In this document: in pieces, positions 1 through 5,669 of the stretch
How the letters are laid out: each line of letters starts with the position of its first letter
How positions within the stretch are numbered: position 1 is the first letter of the stretch
NCBI GenBank assembly: GCA_900554845.1
Contig: USIY01000164.1
Coordinates: 1-5,669, forward strand
Origin: an uncultured Bacteroidales bacterium
Lineage (GTDB): Bacteria > Bacteroidota > Bacteroidia > Bacteroidales > Muribaculaceae
Direction of reading: 5' to 3'
DNA: 5,669 nt
Made by a program: the position numbers and the translations under genes
Notes under the pieces: model-generated
Database searches by the model: none
What the model was told of the DNA's origin: nothing
The model's input: only the letters and a program-made list of their open reading frames with translations

Positions 1-27
1 GGGTTAACTTCGCGGGCAAAAAAGTAT

Positions 28-390
28 ATGCTCAGCAAAGAGGAAGTATTGGAGATCATCTCCTATTGCGACACCCACGGAGTGCAGCGAAAGACACGTC
101 TTCGGGAACTTGGGATAACGGAATGGAACTTCTATAAGTCGCGCCGACAGTATCTGCGTCAGGAGAAGAAGACCCCAGGGACTGAAGGCTCGTTCATCCA
201 GCTGGGAGGCGAAGGCCCGCTCGTACCGGCGACAGTCACGGAGATGGAGCGGCAGGTTAACCCCGGACGCCGCGAGGCGTTGAAATCGGAAGACCTGACG
301 GTCGAGTGCCGGACAAGCCGCGGAGGCATGGTGAGGATAAACGGGAAGTTGAACGCGGAGCTGCTGTCGGCTCTGGTAAGGAATCTGTAA
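28..390 (+). CDS. tnpA: IS66-family accessory protein TnpA (possibly 5'-partial)
   Basis: This is a small basic protein of about 120 residues of the IS66 Orf1/TnpA kind, an accessory factor thought to bind DNA and needed with TnpB for transposition. Residues 3-42 look like a helix-turn-helix region: SKEEVLEIISYCDTHG, then RKTRLRELGI and a basic tail with W33 and RR at 39-40. The middle is low in recognisable motifs. The end (about 89-120) has the short beta-rich segment and the leucine-rich tail (LNAELLSALVRNL) usual for this family. The ATG at 28 is the first visible start, but the frame has no stop between position 1 and 28, so translation may begin before the window. The stop is 3 bases before the tnpB ATG, which suggests coupled translation. 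Assignment rests on these motifs and on its place before an unmistakable tnpB. Confidence 0.82.
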   Translation: MLSKEEVLEIISYCDTHGVQRKTRLRELGITEWNFYKSRRQYLRQEKKTPGTEGSFIQLGGEGPLVPATVTEMERQVNPGRREALKSEDLTVECRTSRGGMVRINGKLNAELLSALVRNL

Positions 391-393
391 GCC

Positions 394-759
394 ATGTTCA
401 GCCTCAACGACAGCATGCGTTACTGGCTCTACACCGAGCCGACGGACATGCGCAAGAGTTTCCACACGCTTTCGGGACTGGTCCGCGACCGTATGGTCCG
501 CAATCCTCTGGACGGTGACGTATACATCTTCATCAACCGACACCGCAACCGGATGAAGCTCCTTCACTGGGAGCCGGGCGGACTTGTGCTTTATTCCAAG
601 ATGCTGGAGCGGGGAACCTTCGGCAGGCCAGCCGGCCTACAGTCCGACGGGAGTCTGGCGTGGAGGGATCTGGTCATGACCGTAGAGGGCATAATGACCG
701 ACGGAACAAGCCGCAGGAAAAGGCTTGACGAGCTGCGGCGAGAGGCTGGGAAAATATGA
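394..759 (+). CDS. tnpB: IS66-family accessory protein TnpB (Orf2)
   Basis: The 121-residue protein matches the IS66 Orf2/TnpB family (about 115-120 residues). It is required for transposition of IS66 elements, although its biochemical role is not settled. The diagnostic motif TDMRKSF is at residues 17-23. It is followed by GDVYIFINRHRNRMKLLHW at 41-59, the aromatic strand GLVLYSKMLERGTF at 63-76, and a basic C-terminal end. The start at 394 follows the tnpA stop by 3 bases, and a purine-rich TAAGGA at 377-382 inside the end of tnpA could act as a weak ribosome site. The stop TGA (757-759) overlaps an ATG at 756-758 in an ATGA arrangement. That ATG opens a frame of only 17 codons and does not lead into tnpC. 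The tnpC frame is the same as the tnpB frame, beyond the stop. Confidence 0.93.
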   Translation: MFSLNDSMRYWLYTEPTDMRKSFHTLSGLVRDRMVRNPLDGDVYIFINRHRNRMKLLHWEPGGLVLYSKMLERGTFGRPAGLQSDGSLAWRDLVMTVEGIMTDGTSRRKRLDELRREAGKI

Positions 760-800
760 TCCGGAACTATGGGAGATCGGCTGGGAATCATACATTTTTC

Positions 801-833
801 CTTGCATAAGTCGCTGAAATTTTTGTATCTTTG
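801..833 (+). promoter_or_regulatory. Bacteroidota-type promoter for tnpC
   Basis: The -7 element TATCTTTG lies at 826-833 and matches the Bacteroidota consensus TAnnTTTG exactly. A TTG at 802-804 (within CCTTGC) stands 21 bases upstream, a suitable distance for the -33 element. The spacer is AT-rich, in clear contrast with the GC-rich genes on both sides. Transcription would begin at about 838-842, only some 11-15 bases before the tnpC ATG at 853. This is one of the reasons for preferring that start over the upstream in-frame ATG at 769, which would lie before the promoter. Expression from it has not been shown; the call rests on motif match and position. Confidence 0.7.
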
Positions 834-852
834 CAGTAATAAAACCGAAGAT

Positions 853-2532
853 ATGGCACAAGATCGGACGGAACAGGAGGAAACACTCTCCTTTGCCTCG
901 GAGGCGGAGGAGATCGCCTATCTCCGCTCCGAGATACAAAGGCAGAAGAAACTTGCCGAAAATCTGGACACACGTAAAAAGGGACTGGAAGCCCAGGTCA
1001 GACAGCTGGAGCAGGAGAAGACAAAGCTTCAGCAGCAGCTTGACTACTGGCAGAAGCGTTTCTTCGGACGCATGAGCGAGAAGAAGCATCTTCCGCTTGA
1101 TCCGAGCCAGCTGTCGTTGTTCTCCGCCGAGGAACTGGCGCAGATGAGTCCTGAGGAAAAGCAGGATCTCGAGGCAGAGGCGCGGAAACAGGAGGAGACC
1201 ATCACGAAGACCGTCACGGTCAAAAGCAAGCCCAGGCGCAAGCCCCTTGACACGACAGGGCTGACGGTCGTTGAGAAGCATCTTTATCCCGAAGGCACGA
1301 CCGATGCCGGGGGAAAGCTTCTGGAACCATACGTCGAGATCGGCATAGAGGCCAGCGACCGTCTTGAGATGGTGGTCCCGAAGCTGTACGTGGAGCGCAC
1401 CGTCCGCCATAAGGTCATCTCACGTGAGGACATGGACAAGAATCCGGAGGAGAGGGCCATCATCATCGCGCCTCTCCCTCAGACGCCCATAGAGCACGGC
1501 ATCCCCGGCGCCTCGGTGCTTGCCGACATAATACTGGGCAAGTTCCTGTATCATCTTCCGTTCTACCGACAGATCAACCGCTTCCGCGAGTCCGGCCTTA
1601 GTCTGCCCGCCTCGACGGTCGGCGACTGGTACGAGAAATCGGTCGAAAGCCTCAACATCCTGTACAGGCTACTGCGGGAAAGGGTGATGGCGAGCGAATA
1701 CATACAGGTGGACGAGAGCGTGGTGCCCGTAATCGACAACGAGAAGCACCGTGCGCGCAAGGGATACGAATGGTGCGTGCGCGACGGACTGACGGGATCC
1801 ATTTTCTTCTGGTACGACCGCGGGTCACGGTCAAAAAAGACCGCCAAGGAACTTCTTGGCGGCTACCGCGGCACGTTCCAGAGTGACGGATACGAGGCAT
1901 ACGACCAGTTCTGCGGCGTCAACGGCGTTGTTGGCGCCGCCTGCTGGGCGCACGCCCGGCGCAAGTTCGTCGACGCGCTGAAGGAGAACCAGAAACCCGC
2001 CACCCAAGCCCTCGTCATGATCGGCAAGCTATACGAGGTGGAACGGAAGGCGGACGAGGCAGGAATGGATGCCGGGCAAAGAAGCGCGCTGCGGCGAAAG
2101 GAGGCATATCCCGTGATAAGGCTGATGGAGAAATGGTGCGTCGACACATACGCCACGGTCCTTGAGTCAAGCCTGTTGGGCAAGGCCATAGCCTATACAT
2201 ACGCGCTTATCGACCGGCTCAGCGTTTATGTCAACGACGGTCGCGTGAACATCGACAACAACCTTATCGAGAATGCCATACGGCCACTGGCACTCGGCCG
2301 AAAGAACTGGCTGTTCTGCGGAAACGACGCCTCGGCCTATCGCGCGGCCATAGTCTACTCCCTGCTCGCGACATGCCGCGCCGCCGACATCGACCCGCGG
2401 CAATGGCTCGAATATGTACTCGTGGAAATCCCGGCAAGGAAGAAATCAGGCCTCCCTATGGACGACCTCCTTCCGATGGAATACGCGAAACGTCCTGATG
2501 TCAGGAACTGGAGTCTTCCGGATCCCGACTGA
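853..2532 (+). CDS. tnpC: IS66-family DDE transposase TnpC
   Basis: This 559-residue protein is the catalytic transposase, which cuts and joins DNA at the element ends. Residues about 12-68 form a charged coiled coil rich in E, K, Q and L. It is followed by the family signature KRFFGRMSEK (68-77). LPFYRQINRF (235-244) is the conserved segment just before the catalytic core. The DDE residues are most likely D287 (in QVDESVVPV), D345 (in FQSDGYEAY) and E473 (in IDNNLIENAIRPLALGRKN). CWAHARRKF (363-372 region) is also typical. The usual CxxC zinc-finger pairs of many IS66 transposases are absent: there is no cysteine between about residues 122 and 212. An in-frame ATG at 769 would add 28 residues, but these overlie the promoter and look unlike the family, so 853 is preferred. 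The frame is complete and ends 24 bases before a strong hairpin. Confidence 0.95.
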   Translation: MAQDRTEQEETLSFASEAEEIAYLRSEIQRQKKLAENLDTRKKGLEAQVRQLEQEKTKLQQQLDYWQKRFFGRMSEKKHLPLDPSQLSLFSAEELAQMSPEEKQDLEAEARKQEETITKTVTVKSKPRRKPLDTTGLTVVEKHLYPEGTTDAGGKLLEPYVEIGIEASDRLEMVVPKLYVERTVRHKVISREDMDKNPEERAIIIAPLPQTPIEHGIPGASVLADIILGKFLYHLPFYRQINRFRESGLSLPASTVGDWYEKSVESLNILYRLLRERVMASEYIQVDESVVPVIDNEKHRARKGYEWCVRDGLTGSIFFWYDRGSRSKKTAKELLGGYRGTFQSDGYEAYDQFCGVNGVVGAACWAHARRKFVDALKENQKPATQALVMIGKLYEVERKADEAGMDAGQRSALRRKEAYPVIRLMEKWCVDTYATVLESSLLGKAIAYTYALIDRLSVYVNDGRVNIDNNLIENAIRPLALGRKNWLFCGNDASAYRAAIVYSLLATCRAADIDPRQWLEYVLVEIPARKKSGLPMDDLLPMEYAKRPDVRNWSLPDPD

Positions 2533-2555
2533 CCATACCGGAGTCAACCATACCC

Positions 2556-2612
2556 AAAATAGCAGCAAGAAGCCCAAGCTTGCAGAAAGTTCTGGCTTCT
2601 TGCTGCTATTTT
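2556..2612 (+). terminator. 19-bp hairpin after tnpC, probable terminator
   Basis: The arms 2556-2574 and 2594-2612 are perfectly complementary over 19 bases and enclose a 19-base loop at 2575-2593. The left arm starts AAAATAGCAGC and the right arm ends GCTGCTATTTT, so the T-run is part of the stem and the structure could end transcription in either direction. It lies 24 bases after the tnpC stop and 36 bases before the right IS end. It probably ends the transposase transcript and may also block outside transcription entering the element. The loop contains the palindrome CAAGCTTG, which could form a small nested structure. Confidence 0.75.
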
Positions 2613-2621
2613 GTCAAACTT

Positions 2622-2648
2622 CCAATACGCGTGAAACCGTATGCTTAC
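2622..2648. repeat. Right terminal inverted repeat of the IS66 element (IRR)
   Basis: Read inward on the - strand this end begins GTAAGCATACGGTTTCACGC. The GTAA start fits IS66-family termini, and the position 116 bases after the tnpC stop is reasonable. The partner left repeat is outside the window, so the length and boundary cannot be confirmed by pairing. Within it, ATACG (2625-2629) and CGTAT (2638-2642) form a short inverted repeat that might be part of a transposase binding site. The inner limit at 2622 is approximate. Confidence 0.72.
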
Positions 2649-2656
2649 AAAAAATT
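2649..2656. repeat. Candidate 8-bp target-site duplication (right copy)
   Basis: IS66-family insertion usually duplicates 8 bp of target. The eight bases next to the inferred right end are AAAAAATT. The left copy is outside the window, so this is a prediction from the family rule and not an observed repeat. These bases are also the outer end of the terminator stem. Confidence 0.4.
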
Positions 2657-2689
2657 CGGGTGCCGTTCAGAACGCTACCCGAATTTTTT
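2649..2689 (-). terminator. Strong symmetric terminator of the M16 peptidase gene
   Basis: The arms AAAAAATTCGGGT (2649-2661) and ACCCGAATTTTTT (2677-2689) are perfectly complementary over 13 bases. The stem continues after a G-T wobble and one C-C mismatch into CGTT/AACG (2664-2667 and 2671-2674) around a 3-base loop. Both flanks carry six-base A or T runs, so it can work as an intrinsic terminator on either strand. It begins 20 bases after the peptidase stop codon and is most likely that gene's own terminator. For the - strand transcript the U-run ends at position 2649, the base adjoining the IS end. Confidence 0.88.
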
Positions 2690-2708
2690 ATTTAGGATTT
2701 TATATGTC

Positions 2709-5507
2709 TTATTTCTCAGCTACTCCTGTCATTACGAAGTCAAGACGGTTCTCGTTCACATTGAGAGTCTTCATGAATTTGTTGAGACCTTCCAGAGTCA
2801 AACCGTCGATAGCTGCCTTGTGGTTGGTGATTCCATCAACTCCCATCTGGTAGTCCATCAGACCTTCGTTCCAGTAGCTGTTGGTTCGTACGTTGATTTC
2901 GTACTGTTTGACCATAGCCTCGCGAACTTTGTTGAAATGATCGGTCTTGGCGCCGTTCTGAATAAGGTCGTTCAATTCCTTTGTGGCGCGTGCCTGCAGT
3001 TTGGCCTGCACATCGGAATTGGTCTGGAACCAGTAACCAAGTCCCCAACGACCGGTATATGCATTGAGATTGCCGAATGCAGAAGGACTGTATGTGCCGC
3101 CTTCTTCCTCACGCAATGTCTCTGTGTAAATAATGTCCAGAATATCGCCTACTGCGTTGATCATGCAGGAGTTCTCGATGCTGTAAGGCATCTTGCCGTT
3201 GCTGTTTACAAATACCTGTGTAGAAGGTGTGGCCATCGGAATATCGAAATGGTCATCCACTTTGCCCGTGGGATAAGGACGGGGAGATATTTCCTTCACA
3301 ACTGAAGCCTTGCCTGCAGAAGGCAGTGAAGCAACGTACTGCTCAAGCATCGGCTTAAGAGTGTTGATGTCAACGTTACCTGTGAAAATGAATGTGTAGT
3401 CGGCGGCATTTGCCATCGCTTCCTTGGCGATTTTCAGACATTCCTCATATTTCACACCCTCGATCATTTTAACGGAAGGAACTCTGTTATAGAGTTCATT
3501 ACCGCAGCTTTGGGCGGCACTCAGACGCTGCTGGAATATGAACGAAGGATTGTTTTCCTGAGTACGCAGGATTCCAAGAGTCTTCTCCATGTCGGAGTTG
3601 AACGTCTCTGCATCGGGCTGAAGATCTGTCATGGTTTCATAAAGAACTTCCATGAGATAAGGCAGATCCTTTACAGTGGTGCTTCCTTCAAGTCCTGATG
3701 TAACATTGTTGATGTCGAATTGCAATGCGACCTTCTTTCCGGCAAGGTATTTTTCAACAGTTGAAGATTTGATTTCACCAAACTTCGAATCATTTACAGC
3801 GTCGGTCACCAGATTCACATTGTAAGCCTGTGAAACGGGATACATATTCTTGCCACCCTTGCGGAAAGCTGTGAAAAGAATCTCGTCGGCCTTGAAGTCA
3901 GTGGGTTTAACAATAACTTTGGCTCCGTTGCTGAGGACGAATTCGGTGGTGCCAAAGGCTCCCGCTTTCTCTGACTTGATTGTGCCGGGCTTAGGCATGT
4001 TTGCAACCAACGACTTGGGAAGCACTTCGTCCACATAAGCCTCGTACTGGGCGTTGATGATGTTGTTAAGGTCTGCGGTCATGACTGCACCTTCCACCAT
4101 CTCCATACCTTCCTTTTCAGGCTGAGAAACTACGATTACCTGATTCTCAGGAGTCAATATCATAGAGGCTACTTGATTATACTGAGCCACAGGAATCATC
4201 GGCAGCAACTGCTGCATCATCTGATACTCTTTCTCGGCGCCGGCATTTGGCTTGTTATCTACGAAAGTGGTGATAAGAGCGCGTGCAAGAGACTCGCTCT
4301 TGGTGGATTTGCGCTCGTTATAGGCTTTCTCATAATTGGATAGGATCTCGCTGCTTGCACGCTCCAGCTCCGACTGCATGAATCCAGTCTTGCAAGCACG
4401 GGCAACAACTGCCATAGCGTCGTCGAAAGCGTCCTTCACCTTGTCCTTGGCTATTATAGTGACATCAAAAGTGGCCTTGGTCTTGGAAACATAATAATCG
4501 CCGAAGGAAACTCCCGCATAGGAATACTTGCATTTCGGATCCTTGGAATACTCATTGAGACGATTGTTGATCATATTCTCAATCACCGGCATAACAACAT
4601 TTTCCTGAACGAATGCCTCAACCGTGTTGCGCATCTCGGTAGGAATCTGGTCGCTCTTGAAAGATACCATGATCATGCTGTAAGGCATCTCCTTGTCCAT
4701 GAACTTGACAAATATCGGCTCCTTGTTGTCGCTGACATGAGGATATTCGCGCTTCGCGGCATTCTCGGGCATCGGAATCTTTGAGAACAGATCCTTCACC
4801 TTAGCCTCCATTGCGTCAACATCGAAATCACCGACAATCACAATGCCCTGCTGGTCCGGACGGTACCATTTGTGATAGTAATCACGAATGGCCTGCGGGG
4901 GGAAATTGCGTACGATTTCCATCTTTCCTATAGGCATCTGCTGATACTGATATTCTTCGTAGATCTGAGGCAAAATAGCCGTGAACATACGTGTCTGCGC
5001 ATTATTGCGGCTGCGCCATTCCTCCTCGATCACCCCGCGCTCAGCGTTGATCTCGTCCTCCTCAAGAAGGATGCTTCCGCTCCAGTCGCTCAGCACCAAC
5101 AACACGGAATCCATCAACGCCTGGTCCGTGCTCGGAACATTGTTGATGTTGTAGACAGTCTCGTCGAAACTGGTGTAAGCGTTTATATCGGCACCGAAGC
5201 GAATTCCCTTGGACTGAAGATAGTTCAGCATATTCTTTCCGGGATAGTTCTTGGTACCGTTAAACGCCATGTGCTCCAGGAAATGGGCAAGTCCCAACTG
5301 TTCCTGAGTCTCCAATGTGGAGCCAACTTTCTGCGCGATGTAGAAGTTGACCCGCTCCTTAGGCTCCTCATTGTGGAGCAGATAATAATTAAGGCCGTTC
5401 TCAAGCTGTCCGTGACGCACCTCCGGATTCAGAGGCATAGGCGTCTGTGCATTCGCCGTGAACACTGCCATAGCCATTAAGGCCATTGATAAAAGCTTTT
5501 TAATCAT
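2709..5507 (-). CDS. Secreted two-repeat M16-family zinc metallopeptidase
   Basis: The 932-residue protein belongs to the M16 (pitrilysin/insulysin-like) peptidases, specifically the exported PqqL-like proteins of 900-plus residues common in Bacteroidales. A signal peptide covers residues 1-20 (MIKK, a hydrophobic run, then ANA before Q21), with probable signal peptidase I cleavage and no lipobox cysteine, so it is likely periplasmic. The first M16 repeat has the inverted zinc motif HFLEH at 75-79 (ligands H75 and H79, catalytic E78). The probable third ligand is E156 in NAERGVIEEEW, 77 residues after H79, the usual spacing. A second M16 repeat begins near 523. Its late REEEGGTYS segment supplies R799 and Y806, seven residues apart as in the substrate-binding Arg/Tyr pair of related enzymes. 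The protein therefore looks catalytically complete. The physiological substrate is unknown; peptide degradation is the likely role. An ATG 16 codons upstream is rejected because it would put a non-signal extension before the signal peptide. It appears monocistronic, with its own promoter and terminator. Confidence 0.95.
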   Translation of the reverse strand: MIKKLLSMALMAMAVFTANAQTPMPLNPEVRHGQLENGLNYYLLHNEEPKERVNFYIAQKVGSTLETQEQLGLAHFLEHMAFNGTKNYPGKNMLNYLQSKGIRFGADINAYTSFDETVYNINNVPSTDQALMDSVLLVLSDWSGSILLEEDEINAERGVIEEEWRSRNNAQTRMFTAILPQIYEEYQYQQMPIGKMEIVRNFPPQAIRDYYHKWYRPDQQGIVIVGDFDVDAMEAKVKDLFSKIPMPENAAKREYPHVSDNKEPIFVKFMDKEMPYSMIMVSFKSDQIPTEMRNTVEAFVQENVVMPVIENMINNRLNEYSKDPKCKYSYAGVSFGDYYVSKTKATFDVTIIAKDKVKDAFDDAMAVVARACKTGFMQSELERASSEILSNYEKAYNERKSTKSESLARALITTFVDNKPNAGAEKEYQMMQQLLPMIPVAQYNQVASMILTPENQVIVVSQPEKEGMEMVEGAVMTADLNNIINAQYEAYVDEVLPKSLVANMPKPGTIKSEKAGAFGTTEFVLSNGAKVIVKPTDFKADEILFTAFRKGGKNMYPVSQAYNVNLVTDAVNDSKFGEIKSSTVEKYLAGKKVALQFDINNVTSGLEGSTTVKDLPYLMEVLYETMTDLQPDAETFNSDMEKTLGILRTQENNPSFIFQQRLSAAQSCGNELYNRVPSVKMIEGVKYEECLKIAKEAMANAADYTFIFTGNVDINTLKPMLEQYVASLPSAGKASVVKEISPRPYPTGKVDDHFDIPMATPSTQVFVNSNGKMPYSIENSCMINAVGDILDIIYTETLREEEGGTYSPSAFGNLNAYTGRWGLGYWFQTNSDVQAKLQARATKELNDLIQNGAKTDHFNKVREAMVKQYEINVRTNSYWNEGLMDYQMGVDGITNHKAAIDGLTLEGLNKFMKTLNVNENRLDFVMTGVAEK

Positions 5508-5548
5508 ATCAATCGTTATTGCTGTTAATATGCTTATCCGTCTGCACG

Positions 5549-5570
5549 AATACACCGCATTATGTGTATT
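5549..5570 (-). promoter_or_regulatory. 7-bp inverted repeat in the peptidase leader
   Basis: AATACAC (5549-5555) and GTGTATT (5564-5570) are exact reverse complements around an 8-base spacer. They lie between the predicted transcription start (about 5580) and the ATG at 5507, so they would form a small hairpin in the mRNA leader or a two-fold symmetric protein-binding site just after the promoter. A near-perfect tandem repeat, ATTAGCAC then ATTAGTAC, overlaps it at 5568-5583. In AT-rich DNA such a short repeat can arise by chance, so a regulatory role is only possible. Confidence 0.35.
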
Positions 5571-5587
5571 AGCACATTAGTACACTG

Positions 5588-5619
5588 CAAAGGTAGTCTT
5601 TTTTATTTATATTTTTAAG
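5588..5619 (-). promoter_or_regulatory. Bacteroidota-type promoter for the M16 peptidase gene
   Basis: On the - strand, TACCTTTG (5595-5588) matches the TAnnTTTG -7 consensus exactly. The -33 element is weak: CTTA at 5619-5616 is at a suitable distance but differs from TTTG. The spacer is almost pure A and T. The predicted start is near 5580, giving a leader of about 70-75 bases before the ATG at 5507. No G-rich Shine-Dalgarno sequence is seen before that ATG, as is usual in this phylum. The 12 bases from the -7 element onward (TACCTTTGCAGT) differ by one base from those of the tnpC promoter (TATCTTTGCAGT). Confidence 0.68.
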
Positions 5620-5669
5620 TACATGACAAAAATTTGAAAACATCGAATTTTGGCTTATAAGTAGGTCGC
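5620..5669. other. AT-rich intergenic end of window, no gene seen
   Basis: These last 50 bases lie upstream of the peptidase promoter. I find no credible start codon with an open frame, no RNA gene and no second TAnnTTTG element on either strand. They are probably intergenic DNA leading to a gene outside the window. Confidence 0.5.

Larger units (their letters stand above)
1..2648 (+). mobile_element. IS66-family insertion sequence, left end outside window
   Basis: Three consecutive + strand genes match the IS66 tnpA-tnpB-tnpC set, and no passenger gene is present. The right boundary is placed at 2648. Read inward from there on the - strand, the end begins GTAAGCATACGGTTTCACGC, and IS66-family termini characteristically start with GTAA. 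No matching GTAAGC end is seen near position 1, and the tnpA frame is open right back to the window edge, so the left end is missing. The element looks GC-richer than the peptidase gene to its right, apart from an AT-rich spacer at about 790-852. All three reading frames are intact, so it could still be active. The family assignment is firm from the three proteins. The exact right boundary is inferred from a single end. Confidence 0.9.

Noticed and set aside
4..567. 187-codon - strand frame opposite tnpA and tnpB
   Set aside because: It is a shadow of the two IS genes; the translation has no family features and no start signal.
769..852. Upstream ATG at 769 as the start of tnpC
   Set aside because: The extra 28 residues are encoded by the AT-rich promoter spacer, are unlike IS66 N-termini, and would begin before the predicted transcription start at about 840.
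637..1410. Long open frame of 257 codons on the - strand opposite the end of tnpB and the first part of tnpC
   Set aside because: It is antisense to two clearly conserved IS genes, has a low-complexity leucine-rich composition caused by the complementary coiled-coil codons, and has no promoter or recognisable domain.
2580..3305. 241-codon + strand frame running through the terminator and into the peptidase gene
   Set aside because: It starts inside the IS hairpin loop, crosses the IS end and the terminator, and then lies antisense to the well-supported peptidase C-terminus.
4872..5480. 202-codon + strand frame opposite the peptidase N-terminal region
   Set aside because: It is antisense to the zinc-motif domain of the peptidase, and the apparent hydrophobic stretches mirror the complementary codons; no promoter or family match is seen.
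5508..5555. Upstream ATG at 5555 as the start of the M16 peptidase
   Set aside because: It would place 16 residues before an otherwise normal signal peptide and would run through the leader inverted repeat.
1..5669. A CRISPR array, tRNA/rRNA gene, or a linked defence or toxin-antitoxin system
   Set aside because: No spaced direct repeats, RNA gene structures or additional small gene pairs were found; all coding space is taken by the three IS genes and the peptidase.

Overview
The window looks like chromosomal DNA from a Bacteroidota bacterium, most likely of the order Bacteroidales. Three things point there. Two promoters have the TAnnTTTG -7 element typical of that phylum. The coding starts lack strong Shine-Dalgarno sequences. 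The main host gene is a secreted ~930-residue M16 peptidase of the type common in gut and oral Bacteroidales. Genus or family cannot be fixed from this stretch.

Positions 1-2648 are most of an IS66-family insertion sequence, visibly richer in G+C than the DNA to its right. Its three genes lie in the usual order on the + strand: tnpA (28-390), tnpB (394-759) and the DDE transposase gene tnpC (853-2532). The left terminal repeat lies outside the window. The right end is a GTAAGC-type terminus whose outermost base is 2648. A 19-bp perfect hairpin sits between tnpC and that end. An AT-rich spacer of about 90 bases separates tnpB from tnpC and carries a good Bacteroidota promoter, so tnpC probably has its own transcript.

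Positions 2649-2689 form a strong symmetric terminator hairpin that starts at the base next to the IS end. The IS therefore appears to have inserted at the outer edge of the terminator of the neighbouring host gene, leaving it intact. That gene (2709-5507, - strand) encodes an exported zinc peptidase with two M16 repeats. Its promoter lies at about 5588-5619, and its leader contains a 7-bp inverted repeat.

The IS genes and the peptidase gene converge on the terminator pair at 2556-2689 and show no functional link. I see no new defence, CRISPR, RNA or metabolic system here. The observations worth a second look are the IS/terminator junction, the internal tnpC promoter, the cysteine-free N-terminal region of TnpC, and the peptidase leader hairpin.
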